Numbered from the stretch's first letter, positions 46,409 to 56,803 are shown. The stretch: DNA of 64,000 nucleotides from Bacteroidales bacterium OttesenSCG-928-B11 (GCA_030267125.1 JAJDJJ010000003.1:1-64000), one strand, 5' to 3'. Program-made: numbers and translations. The notes: a model not told the origin generated them from the sequence alone.

Positions 46409-48772
46409 ATGAACGAAGCAGAAACCAGAGCGGAATTAATCGACCCCAAGCTAAAGGCTTGCGGTTGGGGTGTTGTTGAAGGCTCTAAAGTTCTTCGAGA
46501 ACATGCTATTACTGCGGGAAAAATTCAAACAGGCGGTGGTAGGGGAAAAAGAGAAATCGCCGATTATGTGTTGGTTTACAAAGGAATTAAATTGGCTGTG
46601 ATTGAAGCCAAAAGTGATGAATTGGAAGTTGGCGAAGGTGTAATGCAAGCCAAAAAGTATGCGGAAAAATTAAAATTAGAAACCACATACAGCGCCAACG
46701 GAAAAGAAATTTACCAAATCTGCCTAAAAACAGGCGAAGAAAGTTTGGTAAGCGATTTTCTAACTCCCGAACAACTTTGGGATAAAACTTTTCCTGAGCT
46801 TATCGAAGGAAATGCTTCGGACATTGAGCGTAGTCGAAATACCGAACTATGGCGAGAAAAATTTGCATCAGTACCATTTGAAGACAAAAGCGGAACATGG
46901 CAACTTCGGTATTATCAGGAAATTGCGGTGCAAAAAACAGTCGAAGCAATTGCACAAAACAAAGAACGTATTTTGCTTACCCTTGCCACAGGAACGGGAA
47001 AAACGGCAATCGCTTTTCAAATCGCTTGGAAACTGTTTCAAACCCGCTGGAATTTAAAACGAGACGGCAGCCGCCGTCCAAGAGTTTTATTTTTAGCAGA
47101 CCGTAATATTTTGGCAGACCAAGCCTACAACTCATTTTCGGCATTTCCCGAAGATGCTTTGGTACGGATTAAGCCAAACGAAATAAAGAAAAACGGAAAA
47201 GTTCCGACTAACGGAAGTATTTTCTTTACTATTTTTCAGACCTTTATGTCGGGCATCGACAGAGAAGGAAATCCTTCGCCTTACTTTGGCGAATATCCTG
47301 CCAATTATTTTGATTTTATCATCATCGACGAATGCCACCGAGGTGGAGCCAATGACGAAAGCAATTGGCGGGGAATTTTGGATTACTTTTCTCCCGCAGT
47401 GCAATTGGGTTTGACCGCTACACCAAAACGAAAAGATAATGTGGATACGTATCGCTATTTTGGCGAACCGGTTTACATTTATTCGCTCAAAGAAGGTATC
47501 AACGATGGTTTTTTAACGCCATTCAAAGTAAAACGCATCAAAACAACTTTGGACGATTACCGCTACACTTCGGACGATACCGTTGTAGAAGGCGAAATCG
47601 AAGAAGGCAAACTCTATGAAGAGAAAGACTTTAACCGCACCATTGAAATCGTAGAACGAGAAACCAAGCGGGTGAACATATACTTGGAAGAAGCCAATCA
47701 AAAAGAAAAGGCTATCGTTTTCTGTGCCAATCAAGGTCATGCGGCATTGATTCGAGATTTAATCAATCAAAATGCAAAAAGTAAAGACCCTTTTTACTGT
47801 GTTCGCGTAACCGCCAACGATGGCGAAGAAGGCGAACGATTGTTGAGAGAATTTCAGGATAACGAAAAAATAATTCCTACCATTCTCACAACTTCACAAA
47901 AGCTTTCTACGGGTGTTGATGCACGGAATATTCGCAATATTGTGTTGCTTCGTCCAGTCAATTCGATGATTGAGTTTAAACAAATAGTCGGGCGTGGAAC
48001 CCGTTTGTTTGATGGGAAAGAGTTTTTTACCATTTACGATTTTGTTGATGCGTACAAACATTTTTCCGATCCCGAATGGGACGGAGAACCTTTGGAAAGT
48101 GAGCCGACAGATGTTGTAACCGAACCGAGAGTACCATACGAGCCAAATGAGCCAAAAGAACCGACTAAAATAGAACGCAAACAGAAAATCAAAATCAAAT
48201 TGCGAAATGGAAAAGAAAGAGAAATACAATCAATGATTTCAACTTCTTTTTGGAGTGCAGAAGGCAAGCCTATTTCAGCAGAAGAATTTTTAAATAATCT
48301 GTTTGGCGAGTTACCTAAACTTTTCAAAGATGAAGAAGAATTGCGGAAACTGTGGAGTAATCCCATTACCCGAAAGGTTTTGTTAGAGAATTTGGAATCG
48401 GCAGGTTTCCCGAAAGACGATTTACTGACTTTGCAAAAGTTGGTAGATATGGAAAAGAGCGACTTATATGATGTGTTGGAATACGTTTTCAATGGCGACT
48501 ACATCGCAATGACAAGAGAAGCCAGAGCCAAAGCAGCCGAAGCAACAATCTTTGCCTTACTCAACGACCAACAAAAAGAGTTTATCTCTTTCGTTTTGAG
48601 CAAATACATTGAAACAGGTGTGGACGAGCTCGACCAAGACAAGTTGCCGATTTTGCTCACAAACAAATATCAATCCTTGGAAGACGCAAAAGAAATTTTA
48701 GGCGATGTGGCAAACATCAGCAAGTTGTTTGTAGAATTTCAAGAGCACCTTTATTTAAAAAGAATAGCATGA
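46409..48772 (+). CDS. hsdR: Type I restriction endonuclease subunit HsdR
   Basis: IADYVLVYKGIKLAVIEAKSD nuclease motif; LATGTGKTAIAFQIAW; IIDECHRGG; QIVGRGTRLFDGKEFFTIYDFVD. Confidence 0.95.
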   Translation: MNEAETRAELIDPKLKACGWGVVEGSKVLREHAITAGKIQTGGGRGKREIADYVLVYKGIKLAVIEAKSDELEVGEGVMQAKKYAEKLKLETTYSANGKEIYQICLKTGEESLVSDFLTPEQLWDKTFPELIEGNASDIERSRNTELWREKFASVPFEDKSGTWQLRYYQEIAVQKTVEAIAQNKERILLTLATGTGKTAIAFQIAWKLFQTRWNLKRDGSRRPRVLFLADRNILADQAYNSFSAFPEDALVRIKPNEIKKNGKVPTNGSIFFTIFQTFMSGIDREGNPSPYFGEYPANYFDFIIIDECHRGGANDESNWRGILDYFSPAVQLGLTATPKRKDNVDTYRYFGEPVYIYSLKEGINDGFLTPFKVKRIKTTLDDYRYTSDDTVVEGEIEEGKLYEEKDFNRTIEIVERETKRVNIYLEEANQKEKAIVFCANQGHAALIRDLINQNAKSKDPFYCVRVTANDGEEGERLLREFQDNEKIIPTILTTSQKLSTGVDARNIRNIVLLRPVNSMIEFKQIVGRGTRLFDGKEFFTIYDFVDAYKHFSDPEWDGEPLESEPTDVVTEPRVPYEPNEPKEPTKIERKQKIKIKLRNGKEREIQSMISTSFWSAEGKPISAEEFLNNLFGELPKLFKDEEELRKLWSNPITRKVLLENLESAGFPKDDLLTLQKLVDMEKSDLYDVLEYVFNGDYIAMTREARAKAAEATIFALLNDQQKEFISFVLSKYIETGVDELDQDKLPILLTNKYQSLEDAKEILGDVANISKLFVEFQEHLYLKRIA

Positions 48773-48880
48773 TATAAATATAGAATTAAATATTGTAATC
48801 AAACCGAACTTTTCGGCCGAGCGTTATATGTCACTCTAAAGAAAGCTATGGAATAATGTCTCTGTCGGAAACAGAAATTC

Positions 48881-48933
48881 AAATTATCAAAACTTGCGGA
48901 AAATGGAAGTTTTGATAATTTATAATATCTTTG
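48881..48933 (+). promoter_or_regulatory. Perfect 15-bp inverted repeat and promoter upstream of DUF4143 ATPase
   Basis: AAATTATCAAAACTT (48881-48895)-N11-AAGTTTTGATAATTT (48907-48921), then TATCTTTG (48926-48933). Confidence 0.75.
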
Positions 48934-48937
48934 CACG

Positions 48938-50164
48938 ATGAAGAATTTGATAGAAAGAACAGAATATCTTGATAAACTATGGTCATACAAGGATAAAGAC
49001 ATTATCAAAGTTGTAACTGGTTTACGCCGTTCGGGTAAATCTACGTTGTTAGAATTGTTCAGGAATCATTTATTGAAAAATAACGTAATGCCTGAACAAA
49101 TACAGCTATATAATTTCGAATTGCCTGAAAATTTTCTGAACAAAACATGGGAAACGCTTTATTTTGAAATAAAATCGAAGTTGCAGACAGATAAATCAAA
49201 TTACATTTTTCTCGATGAAATTCAGAATATTGCCAATTTTGAAAAATTAGTTGATGGACTTTATGCAACCGAAAATACAGATGTCTATATCACAGGTTCC
49301 AATGCCAATTTACTATCAAGTGAATTAGCTACTTTATTGAGTGGTAGATATATAGAAGTTTCTATTTTACCTTTTTCTTTCGCCGAATATTTGGAAGCCA
49401 GAAGCATTGATATAAGCAATAAATACTTGAATTACGAAGCATTATTTTATGATTATGTAAACGAAACTTCGTTGCCGAAAGGCGTTGATTTGAGGGAAGA
49501 AGGTTTTGATAAAATTTACGAATACCTTGAAGCTTTGTATACTACAATTATCGAAAAAGATATAACGCAACGATATAAAATCAACGATAAGCGAGCATTT
49601 GGAAATGTCGCTAAATTTTTGGCAGGCAATATCGGCAATCAAGTATCGCCGAGTAGCATTTCAAAAGCATTAAAAGCGGATAATCAAAATATTCACCATG
49701 CCACTGTAGAAAAATTTATTGGGTATTTAGTCGAAAGTTTTGTCTTTTATTGCGTCAATCGTTTCGATGTGAAAGGGAAAAAACAACTGGCTACACAGGA
49801 GAAATATTACTTGGTGGATTTGGGTTTACTAAACATATTGCTTGGCAGAGAAAAAACAGCAGACAGAGGGCATATTCTTGAGAATATTGTATATCTTGAA
49901 CTGCTAAGACGAGGTTGCAAAATCTGGACAGGTGCGCTTCGTAACAGTGAGATTGATTTTGTTGTTAAAAATCGAATAGGAGAAATCGAATATTACCAAG
50001 TTTCGTGGGAAATTTCAAGCACAGAAACTGAAGAACGTGAATTTAGTCCATTGAAAAAAGTGAAAGACAATTATCCTAAATTTCTACTTACGACTGAATC
50101 ATTTCCTCAAAGTAGAGATGGAATAATTCACAGAAATGTATTTGAATGGTTATTAGAGAAATAG
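48938..50164 (+). CDS. AAA+ ATPase with DUF4143 domain
   Basis: VTGLRRSGKSTLLELF, YIFLDEIQN, YITGSNANLLSSELATLLSGRYIEVSILPFSFAEYL, EIDFVVKN. Confidence 0.93.
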   Translation: MKNLIERTEYLDKLWSYKDKDIIKVVTGLRRSGKSTLLELFRNHLLKNNVMPEQIQLYNFELPENFLNKTWETLYFEIKSKLQTDKSNYIFLDEIQNIANFEKLVDGLYATENTDVYITGSNANLLSSELATLLSGRYIEVSILPFSFAEYLEARSIDISNKYLNYEALFYDYVNETSLPKGVDLREEGFDKIYEYLEALYTTIIEKDITQRYKINDKRAFGNVAKFLAGNIGNQVSPSSISKALKADNQNIHHATVEKFIGYLVESFVFYCVNRFDVKGKKQLATQEKYYLVDLGLLNILLGREKTADRGHILENIVYLELLRRGCKIWTGALRNSEIDFVVKNRIGEIEYYQVSWEISSTETEEREFSPLKKVKDNYPKFLLTTESFPQSRDGIIHRNVFEWLLEK

Positions 50165-50194
50165 AATCCAAACAAAATAATATGTAAACAGAAG

Positions 50195-50857
50195 ATGAAC
50201 ACTGACTTACTATTTTTCTGCACCATGTGCCGCGAGAAACCGCTCGAAGAGATTGCCAACCTGAAATGTACGATCAATCATAAAATCAAAACGTACAAAA
50301 AAGGAGAATACATTGCTTGTCAGGGAGATCACATTTCGCACCTCTATATGCTCTCTAAGGGCAAGGTGAAAACAGAGATCATTTCCGAATCCGGATTTAC
50401 AATTTCGGTGGAAGAGATTGAAGCGCCTTATCCGTTGGCGGCCGCATTTCTCTTTTCTGACAACAGTTGCTTCCCGGTGGATGTAATCGCTTTAGAAGAT
50501 TGCGAAATAATCCTGATCAGCAAAGCAGCTATCGAAACCCAAATCGCGAAGTGCTCCGGATTTTTGAAAGGTTTTATGGCTTACATCTCTAATAGCGTGC
50601 AATCTCTGTCGGAAAGGCTGAAGATATTTTCGCAAAAAGGGATCAAAGCCAAAATCGCATACTACATTTTGCGACACGACAAAAAAGGGTCTTTCGAATT
50701 GGGAAGAAGCATTGTTTCGTTGGCCGAATATTTTGGAGTAGAACGCCCGTCGCTGTCAAGAGCTATTTCTGAGATGGTGAAAGATGGAGTTATTGAATAC
50801 GAAAATGGCAAAGGGAAGATTTTGAAATATAATGATCTGAATGAGTTATTAGGATGA
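50195..50857 (+). CDS. Crp/Fnr-family regulator (candidate HcpR-type)
   Basis: cNMP-binding-like domain YKKGEYIACQGDHISHLYMLSKGKVKTEII; C-terminal HTH SLAEYFGVERPSLSRAISEMVKDGVI. Confidence 0.9.
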   Translation: MNTDLLFFCTMCREKPLEEIANLKCTINHKIKTYKKGEYIACQGDHISHLYMLSKGKVKTEIISESGFTISVEEIEAPYPLAAAFLFSDNSCFPVDVIALEDCEIILISKAAIETQIAKCSGFLKGFMAYISNSVQSLSERLKIFSQKGIKAKIAYYILRHDKKGSFELGRSIVSLAEYFGVERPSLSRAISEMVKDGVIEYENGKGKILKYNDLNELLG

Positions 50858-51750
50858 CGAATCCATTATTTCAAGGATATCTATTTTACAATGAACACAT
50901 TAAAACATTGAGAAAAAACAACACTATACAGGAGATACTGGCAAAAGACCATTTTATTGAAATCTTTCGTCTCGAAGATATTGACGAAACCGTTTTCAAT
51001 AATTATCAGCGATACGATTTTTACCAGCTTATTTGGTTTACGAAAATAAGCGGAAACGACCGTTATTTTCTTGACTTCAACGAGCATTTAATTTACAACA
51101 ATCAAATTGTCCTGGTTTTCCCCGGACAAATAGACAAACTGGATATTGAAGGGAATGAAGGGTTTCTTTTTGCTATCCACCCCGATAATTTTTTCCGGAT
51201 TAATCAACGTATGAATTCCGCTTATTTGAACGGATATTTTTCTAACATATTCATTTCACCCGATGCGGAGACGACCGAGTTATTGGAAGTATTTAAAGAT
51301 CTACTGCTACAGGAGTCTAACTCGCTCAACCGGATTCTTTTGAAAGAGATTTACATAGAAGCATTCTTATTCCACATTGTCGATTTTTTCAAAAAAACAG
51401 ACGCTTACAAAAACCAAGTTGATTTTCAGATTCCCCAACTCATGAAATTGATCGACGCCAATTTTATACATCATCGCGAAACGGATTTCTATGCTCAGCA
51501 GATGAATATCAGCTGTAAGAAACTGAATATCATTTCTGTAAAAGGAACTGGAAAAACCGTAAAACAACATCTGCAAGAACGTCTTGTATTGGAAACAAAA
51601 AAAGAGATCCGTCTGAAGGAGAAAAATTTAAAAGAGATCTCTTTTGCTCTCGGGTTTGAAGACCCTGCCTATTTCACTCGTTTTTTTAAAAAACAAACCG
51701 GAATAACCCCTGTTGAATTTCGAGAAAACGAGGAGAATAAGTTCAAGTAA
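50854..51750 (+). CDS. AraC-family transcriptional regulator
   Basis: LKEISFALGFEDPAYFTRFFKKQTGITPVEFRE. Confidence 0.92.
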   Translation: MTNPLFQGYLFYNEHIKTLRKNNTIQEILAKDHFIEIFRLEDIDETVFNNYQRYDFYQLIWFTKISGNDRYFLDFNEHLIYNNQIVLVFPGQIDKLDIEGNEGFLFAIHPDNFFRINQRMNSAYLNGYFSNIFISPDAETTELLEVFKDLLLQESNSLNRILLKEIYIEAFLFHIVDFFKKTDAYKNQVDFQIPQLMKLIDANFIHHRETDFYAQQMNISCKKLNIISVKGTGKTVKQHLQERLVLETKKEIRLKEKNLKEISFALGFEDPAYFTRFFKKQTGITPVEFRENEENKFK

Positions 51751-51752
51751 AA

Positions 51753-51797
51753 GGAGCAAAACTGCAAGGTTGCTCCACCAGATTCTTCCTACTTTTG
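51753..51797 (+). promoter_or_regulatory. Promoter of MFS gene with candidate operator
   Basis: GGAGCAA (51753-51759)/TTGCTCC (51770-51776) inverted repeat and TACTTTTG (51790-51797). Confidence 0.5.
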
Positions 51798-51822
51798 CCG
51801 CTTGCAAAAAAACAACTGAAAC

Positions 51823-53031
51823 ATGAAAGAATTTGGCTTGACTCAGTGGGTGATTATTAGTATTCTTTCTCTTTTAACCGCTCTCGAACCTTTAAGCATA
51901 GACCTTTATTTACCCGGATTCATTCTGATTTCGGAATCGTTCTCCACACCTATTTCTTCGGTACAAATTTCGCTGTCCGCTTTTTTACTGGGATTTGCGC
52001 TCGGGCAGTTATTTTGGGGTCCTCTTGCCGATCGTTTCGGACGTAAAAAACCCATATTGGCATCTTTGGCCATTTTTATAGTTGCCTCAATTGCATGCAT
52101 TTATGCTCATTCTATCGAACAATTTTGGGTATTTCGCTTCATCCAAGCTATCGGCGGATGCGGCGGAGTAGTTATCTCGAGAGCCGTTGTCACCGATTAT
52201 TTTGAAAGCTCGAAAACGTTAAAAATATTTTCACTATTAGCTTTGATCATGGGTGTTGCTCCGATTATCGCTCCTACTATTGGCAACACTGTCATCAATG
52301 CCTTCAGCTGGGAAGGAGCATTTTTCGCCATGCTTTTTTTAGGAGTATTACTATTTTTCCTCACCTTGTTTTTTCTTCCCGAAACACATAGAAACAGCTA
52401 TCCGAAAACAGAAAAGAATGTATTTAAAGGATATTTTGAAATACTAAAAATCCGGAAATTCTTAATTTACTCTATTTTAGGCGGTATCGCTAACGGCGCA
52501 TTGATGATATACGTTGGCAACGGCCCCTTTCTCATCATGGAAAAAGGAGGTTTTTCAAACAACATGTTCAGCCTTATTTTCGGAACAAATGCGCTGGGAT
52601 TGATGATTGCTTCTTCCATTACACCGACATTGCAAAGACAAATTCCAACAGAAAAATTAGTGAAATATGCGTTAACATTTATGTTTGGGGCAAGCATCAT
52701 ATTATTAGGCGCAATGCTTGCAAACACACACATCCACATTATTTTAGCCATTCTATTTTTATATGTTTTCCCTATCGGGATACTGCTCCCCACCACAACC
52801 GAACTTGCCATCACACCTTTTATCGAGAACAGCGGAACCGCTTCCGCACTTTACGGATCTATCCAATTGTCCGTTGCTTTTATCTGTTCGATGGTCTCCA
52901 ACTACATGAGTAACGGCACACTCATCATGGTTGGAACAGCATTTGTCCTTTGCAGCACAATAGGTTTTGCATTAATTTTCACTCGAATAAATTTACCCGA
53001 AAAGAGCAAAATAATGGAAAATCCGATGTAA
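51823..53031 (+). CDS. MFS transporter, Bcr/CflA-like drug efflux
   Basis: LFWGPLADRFGRKKPILASL; 12-TM-like hydrophobic profile. Confidence 0.92.
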   Translation: MKEFGLTQWVIISILSLLTALEPLSIDLYLPGFILISESFSTPISSVQISLSAFLLGFALGQLFWGPLADRFGRKKPILASLAIFIVASIACIYAHSIEQFWVFRFIQAIGGCGGVVISRAVVTDYFESSKTLKIFSLLALIMGVAPIIAPTIGNTVINAFSWEGAFFAMLFLGVLLFFLTLFFLPETHRNSYPKTEKNVFKGYFEILKIRKFLIYSILGGIANGALMIYVGNGPFLIMEKGGFSNNMFSLIFGTNALGLMIASSITPTLQRQIPTEKLVKYALTFMFGASIILLGAMLANTHIHIILAILFLYVFPIGILLPTTTELAITPFIENSGTASALYGSIQLSVAFICSMVSNYMSNGTLIMVGTAFVLCSTIGFALIFTRINLPEKSKIMENPM

Positions 53032-53109
53032 TTTCACATGGAAAATGAAAAAGCAAATCACATCAAGACAAATGCTGTTTGCATGTTTACTTTAAGAATT
53101 TAAGATACA

Positions 53110-53805
53110 CTAAAAAAGAAATCCCAAATTAAAATAATATTGACCTCTTCTTAGGGTTGCAAAATCTCTATAAGGGCCTTGAAATTTATTGATTAAGCCC
53201 CAATCATATCCGGTTTTAATGATGAATTTCTCAAAAAGCACTGTCCCGACACCCAAACCCAATTGCAAGTCAAAGCGGTTGTAGCGCATCTGACCAATCT
53301 CATCAAGCATCCATTCAAGGCCGCCACTTGAAGAGATCTTTCCGGTGTAGTAATCTATCTCGACACTTCCTTTATCCAGAAGCCCTACGGATGAATATTC
53401 CGCTTTACTTTTAAACGACAATCCGATGTCAAATCTTGGACCGGCAAAAGCAAATAATTTAAAATTATCATTAAATCCATACTCATAACTCACATTAAGG
53501 GGAATACTTAAATAATGACTAATCATCTCACTTTTTATCGTTTCTCCCCAAAACGACTCTTTCTCTTGCTTCATCATAAAACTGTAAACCAATCCTGCCT
53601 GCACAGAAATACCGAAATCAATATCGTATTTATAATTCCCGCCAATATTGAATCCGTGCAAATTATTCAACTCATTTCCATAATCACTTTTCATATTGTG
53701 GGGAGAAAACAGATACCCTGCTTCTACTCCTATACCCATTTGCGAATAGCTTTTACTACAAAACAGCAACAAAGACAGTGCCAATAAAAGTGTAATTTTT
53801 TTCAT
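53110..53805 (-). CDS. Outer-membrane beta-barrel protein (PorT-like), start corrected
   Basis: Signal peptide MKKITLLLALSLLLFCSKSYSQ; GVEAGYLFSP..GFNIGGNYKYDIDFGISVQAGLVYSF. Confidence 0.85.
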   Translation of the reverse strand: MKKITLLLALSLLLFCSKSYSQMGIGVEAGYLFSPHNMKSDYGNELNNLHGFNIGGNYKYDIDFGISVQAGLVYSFMMKQEKESFWGETIKSEMISHYLSIPLNVSYEYGFNDNFKLFAFAGPRFDIGLSFKSKAEYSSVGLLDKGSVEIDYYTGKISSSGGLEWMLDEIGQMRYNRFDLQLGLGVGTVLFEKFIIKTGYDWGLINKFQGPYRDFATLRRGQYYFNLGFLF

Positions 53806-53961
53806 AATTCTGTATTTTAATTGATTTTTATAAAAAACAAAAATAGGAAAAAATGGTTCACAATCCATATTTTCCTATTATTAATTAGCAGTTTGAAAAC
53901 CTCCGATTAAAAATCAACAGTCAACTTGCATTTCACGCACAACACCTGCATCTCCAACTAT

Positions 53962-56388
53962 CTATTTCATAACCGTATAACCTACGGCCTCTTTCATTGT
54001 TTCGAAATAATGAAAGCTCAATCCATCCACAAAATTTTCTTTAATATCATCGATATCCTTCTTATTTTCAGTTGAGAGGACGATATCGTATATGCCAGCG
54101 CGTTTGGCGGCTAAGATCTTCTCTTTAATACCACCGACGGGCAACAATTTTCCGCGAAGTGTAATTTCGCCGGTCATTGCGATATTTCCACGCACTTTCT
54201 TCTGTGTAAAAGACGACACTAATGAGGTCAGTATGGTAATTCCCGCCGACGGGCCATCTTTCGGAGTTGCGCCTTCGGGAACATGAACATGCACTTTTGT
54301 AGTTTCAAAAATATCGGGATTGATACTGTAATCCTTTGCGTGCGATTTGATATATTCATAGGCGATTGTAGCGGATTCTTTCATCACATCACCGAGATTT
54401 CCGGTCAGTGTCAGTCCTCCTTTTCCCATGCTAGTAACTGATTCCACGAAGAGGATTTCTCCTCCTACGGGAGTCCAAGCCAAACCGGTGGCCACACCTG
54501 GCACATCGTTATCGATTGAACGTTCTTTTTGGAAGATCGGTGCGCCTAATATCACTTTCAGATCTCCCAGTGTCACCTCCGTTTCTAACACACCGTCTTG
54601 CACATATTTGGCTGCGCGGCTACGGATAATCTTCGCAATAGTCCGATCCAGTGTCCGCACGCCCGATTCCCGCGTATAATCCGACACAATATGCTCAATC
54701 ACCTCATCTGAAAAAACGATACCTTTTTTTTCCATGCCATGTTCACGGAGTTGCTTAGGCACCAAATGCTTTTGGGCTATTTGGATTTTTTCTTCCAACA
54801 AATACCCCGGAATATCAATAATTTCCATACGATCACGGAGTGCGGGATGGATTGAGGAAAGGTCATTGGCTGTGGCAATGAAAAGCACTTTCGAGAGATC
54901 GTAAGGTAATTCCAAATAGTTATCGTGGAATGCGGAGTTCTGTTCGGGATCCAGCACTTCGAGCAGTGCAGCCGAAGGATCTCCTTGCACGTTCATCCCT
55001 AAAACTTTATCAATCTCATCAAGGACAAAGACCGGATTTGACGTTTTTGCTTTGCGCATGTTTTGAATAATCCTGCCGGCCATAGCCCCGATATAGGTTT
55101 TGCGATGCCCGCGAATCTCTGACTCATCGCGTAATCCACCAAGGGAAACGCGGATATACTTGCGATCCAACGCTGCTGCGATCGATTTCCCTAACGAAGT
55201 TTTACCCACTCCAGGAGGGCCGGCCAAGCAAAGTATTGGCGATTTCATGTCACCTTTCAGCTTTAAAATCGCCAAATGTTCAATGATACGTTCTTTCACT
55301 TTCTCCAAGCCAAAGTGATCTTGATCCAGCACTTTGCGGGCGCGTTTCAAGTCGAAATTATCTTTACTGTATTCATTCCAAGGCAAATCCACCATTAATT
55401 CCAGATAGTTCAGCTGAACCGAGAAGTCGGGAGCCATAGGGTTTGTCCGTTCTAATTTTTGCAATTCATTTTCAAATGTCTCGCGAATATCCTTGCTCCA
55501 TTTTTTCTTTTTAGCTTTCTCTTGCAGGTCTTCTATTGCCTTATCAGCCGGCGATCCTCCCAGTTCCTGCTGTATAGTCTTCATCTGTTCATTCAGAAAA
55601 TACTCGCGCTGCTGTTTATCCATTTCTTGCTTGGACTTATGCTGGATCATATTTTTCAGTTCCAATAGCTGTAAGTCTTTATTTAGCAGGCGCAGGATCA
55701 TTTTCGCTCGCAATTCAATATCTTGTGTTTCCAAGATCTCTTGCTTTTCGTTTACACTTGCGGAAAGATTCGATGCCAGATAATTCAACAAAAAGACCGG
55801 CGAGTCCATGTTTTTCAGGGCAAAACTCGTTTCATTTGGAATATTAGGCGACATTTTGATCATGGCAATCGCTGTATCGCGGATAGAGCCGATCAGCGCT
55901 TTAAAGTTTTCCGTCTCCGTAAGAGCAGTGTCGAAGTCGTTGGTTGGATACTCCCTGACTAACGCTTTAAAATAAGGTTCAAGTTGTGTCAGTTCTTCGA
56001 TAGCGAAACGTTTAACACCTTGCACAATAATAGTCACGCTACCATCAGGCATCGACACATGCCGGATGATGCGCGCCAATGTTCCCACAGGATAAAGATC
56101 TTCGATGGTTGGTTCTTCCACCTCTCCTTCGCGCTGCGTTGCCACACCGATCGGATGATTGCTACGCGCATAATCCTGAACCAATTTGATAGAACGATTC
56201 CGTCCCACAGTGATCGGGATTACCATCCCTGGAAAGAGAACAGTATTGCGTAAGGGCAGAATCGGTATTGAATCCGGAAGTAGTTCATCTTTCAGGGCGT
56301 CTTCATCCTCTTTAGAAAAAAGCGGGATGATATTGGCGTCGTTATTCATAAAATCGTTGATGAGAAATTTATCGTCTATAGTATCCAT
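53962..56388 (-). CDS. lon: ATP-dependent protease Lon
   Basis: PILPLRNTVLFPGMVIPI; GPPGVGKTSLGKSIA; catalytic PKDGPSAGITI. Confidence 0.97.
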   Translation of the reverse strand: MDTIDDKFLINDFMNNDANIIPLFSKEDEDALKDELLPDSIPILPLRNTVLFPGMVIPITVGRNRSIKLVQDYARSNHPIGVATQREGEVEEPTIEDLYPVGTLARIIRHVSMPDGSVTIIVQGVKRFAIEELTQLEPYFKALVREYPTNDFDTALTETENFKALIGSIRDTAIAMIKMSPNIPNETSFALKNMDSPVFLLNYLASNLSASVNEKQEILETQDIELRAKMILRLLNKDLQLLELKNMIQHKSKQEMDKQQREYFLNEQMKTIQQELGGSPADKAIEDLQEKAKKKKWSKDIRETFENELQKLERTNPMAPDFSVQLNYLELMVDLPWNEYSKDNFDLKRARKVLDQDHFGLEKVKERIIEHLAILKLKGDMKSPILCLAGPPGVGKTSLGKSIAAALDRKYIRVSLGGLRDESEIRGHRKTYIGAMAGRIIQNMRKAKTSNPVFVLDEIDKVLGMNVQGDPSAALLEVLDPEQNSAFHDNYLELPYDLSKVLFIATANDLSSIHPALRDRMEIIDIPGYLLEEKIQIAQKHLVPKQLREHGMEKKGIVFSDEVIEHIVSDYTRESGVRTLDRTIAKIIRSRAAKYVQDGVLETEVTLGDLKVILGAPIFQKERSIDNDVPGVATGLAWTPVGGEILFVESVTSMGKGGLTLTGNLGDVMKESATIAYEYIKSHAKDYSINPDIFETTKVHVHVPEGATPKDGPSAGITILTSLVSSFTQKKVRGNIAMTGEITLRGKLLPVGGIKEKILAAKRAGIYDIVLSTENKKDIDDIKENFVDGLSFHYFETMKEAVGYTVMK

Positions 56389-56478
56389 AATTATTTTTCT
56401 ATTCGTTTGTTAACAAGTTTCATTGGAACGAGTTCAACGCCTTGTTATTTTTTTCATTCATCCATTAATGCAAACAAA

Positions 56479-56508
56479 TTGAGGCTTCTTTTTTCAAAAA
56501 AGCCTCAA
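56479..56508 (-). terminator. Terminator between rpmE2 and lon
   Basis: TTGAGGCTTCTTTTTTCAAAAAAGCCTCAA. Confidence 0.65.
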
Positions 56509-56533
56509 CAGTATTTTTAAAGTGACTAAATAA

Positions 56534-56803
56534 TTAGTTCTCCTTCTTATTATCAAAATGTCTTGCATATTTGCTGCGGAACTTATCCACGCGACCAGCC
56601 GTATCTACCAGTTTCATTTTTCCTGTGAAGAACGGATGCGACGTATTTGAAATTTCCAATTTGATGAGTGGATATTCTTTCCCATCTTCCCAGGTGATGG
56701 TGTCTTTTGTATTCACTGTTGATTTTGTCAAAAACGCAACTTCGTTAGACATGTCTTTGAAAACCACTGTTCTATACTCTTTAGGATGGATGTCTTTTTT
56801 CAT
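56534..56803 (-). CDS. rpmE2: 50S ribosomal protein L31 type B
   Basis: [19 protein letters not shown]...[28 protein letters not shown]; no zinc-binding cysteines. Confidence 0.95.
   Translation of the reverse strand: MKKDIHPKEYRTVVFKDMSNEVAFLTKSTVNTKDTITWEDGKEYPLIKLEISNTSHPFFTGKMKLVDTAGRVDKFRSKYARHFDNKKEN

Noticed and set aside
54092-56413. Plus-strand ORFs across lon (54092-56413)
   Set aside because: Antisense to the intact lon coding sequence.
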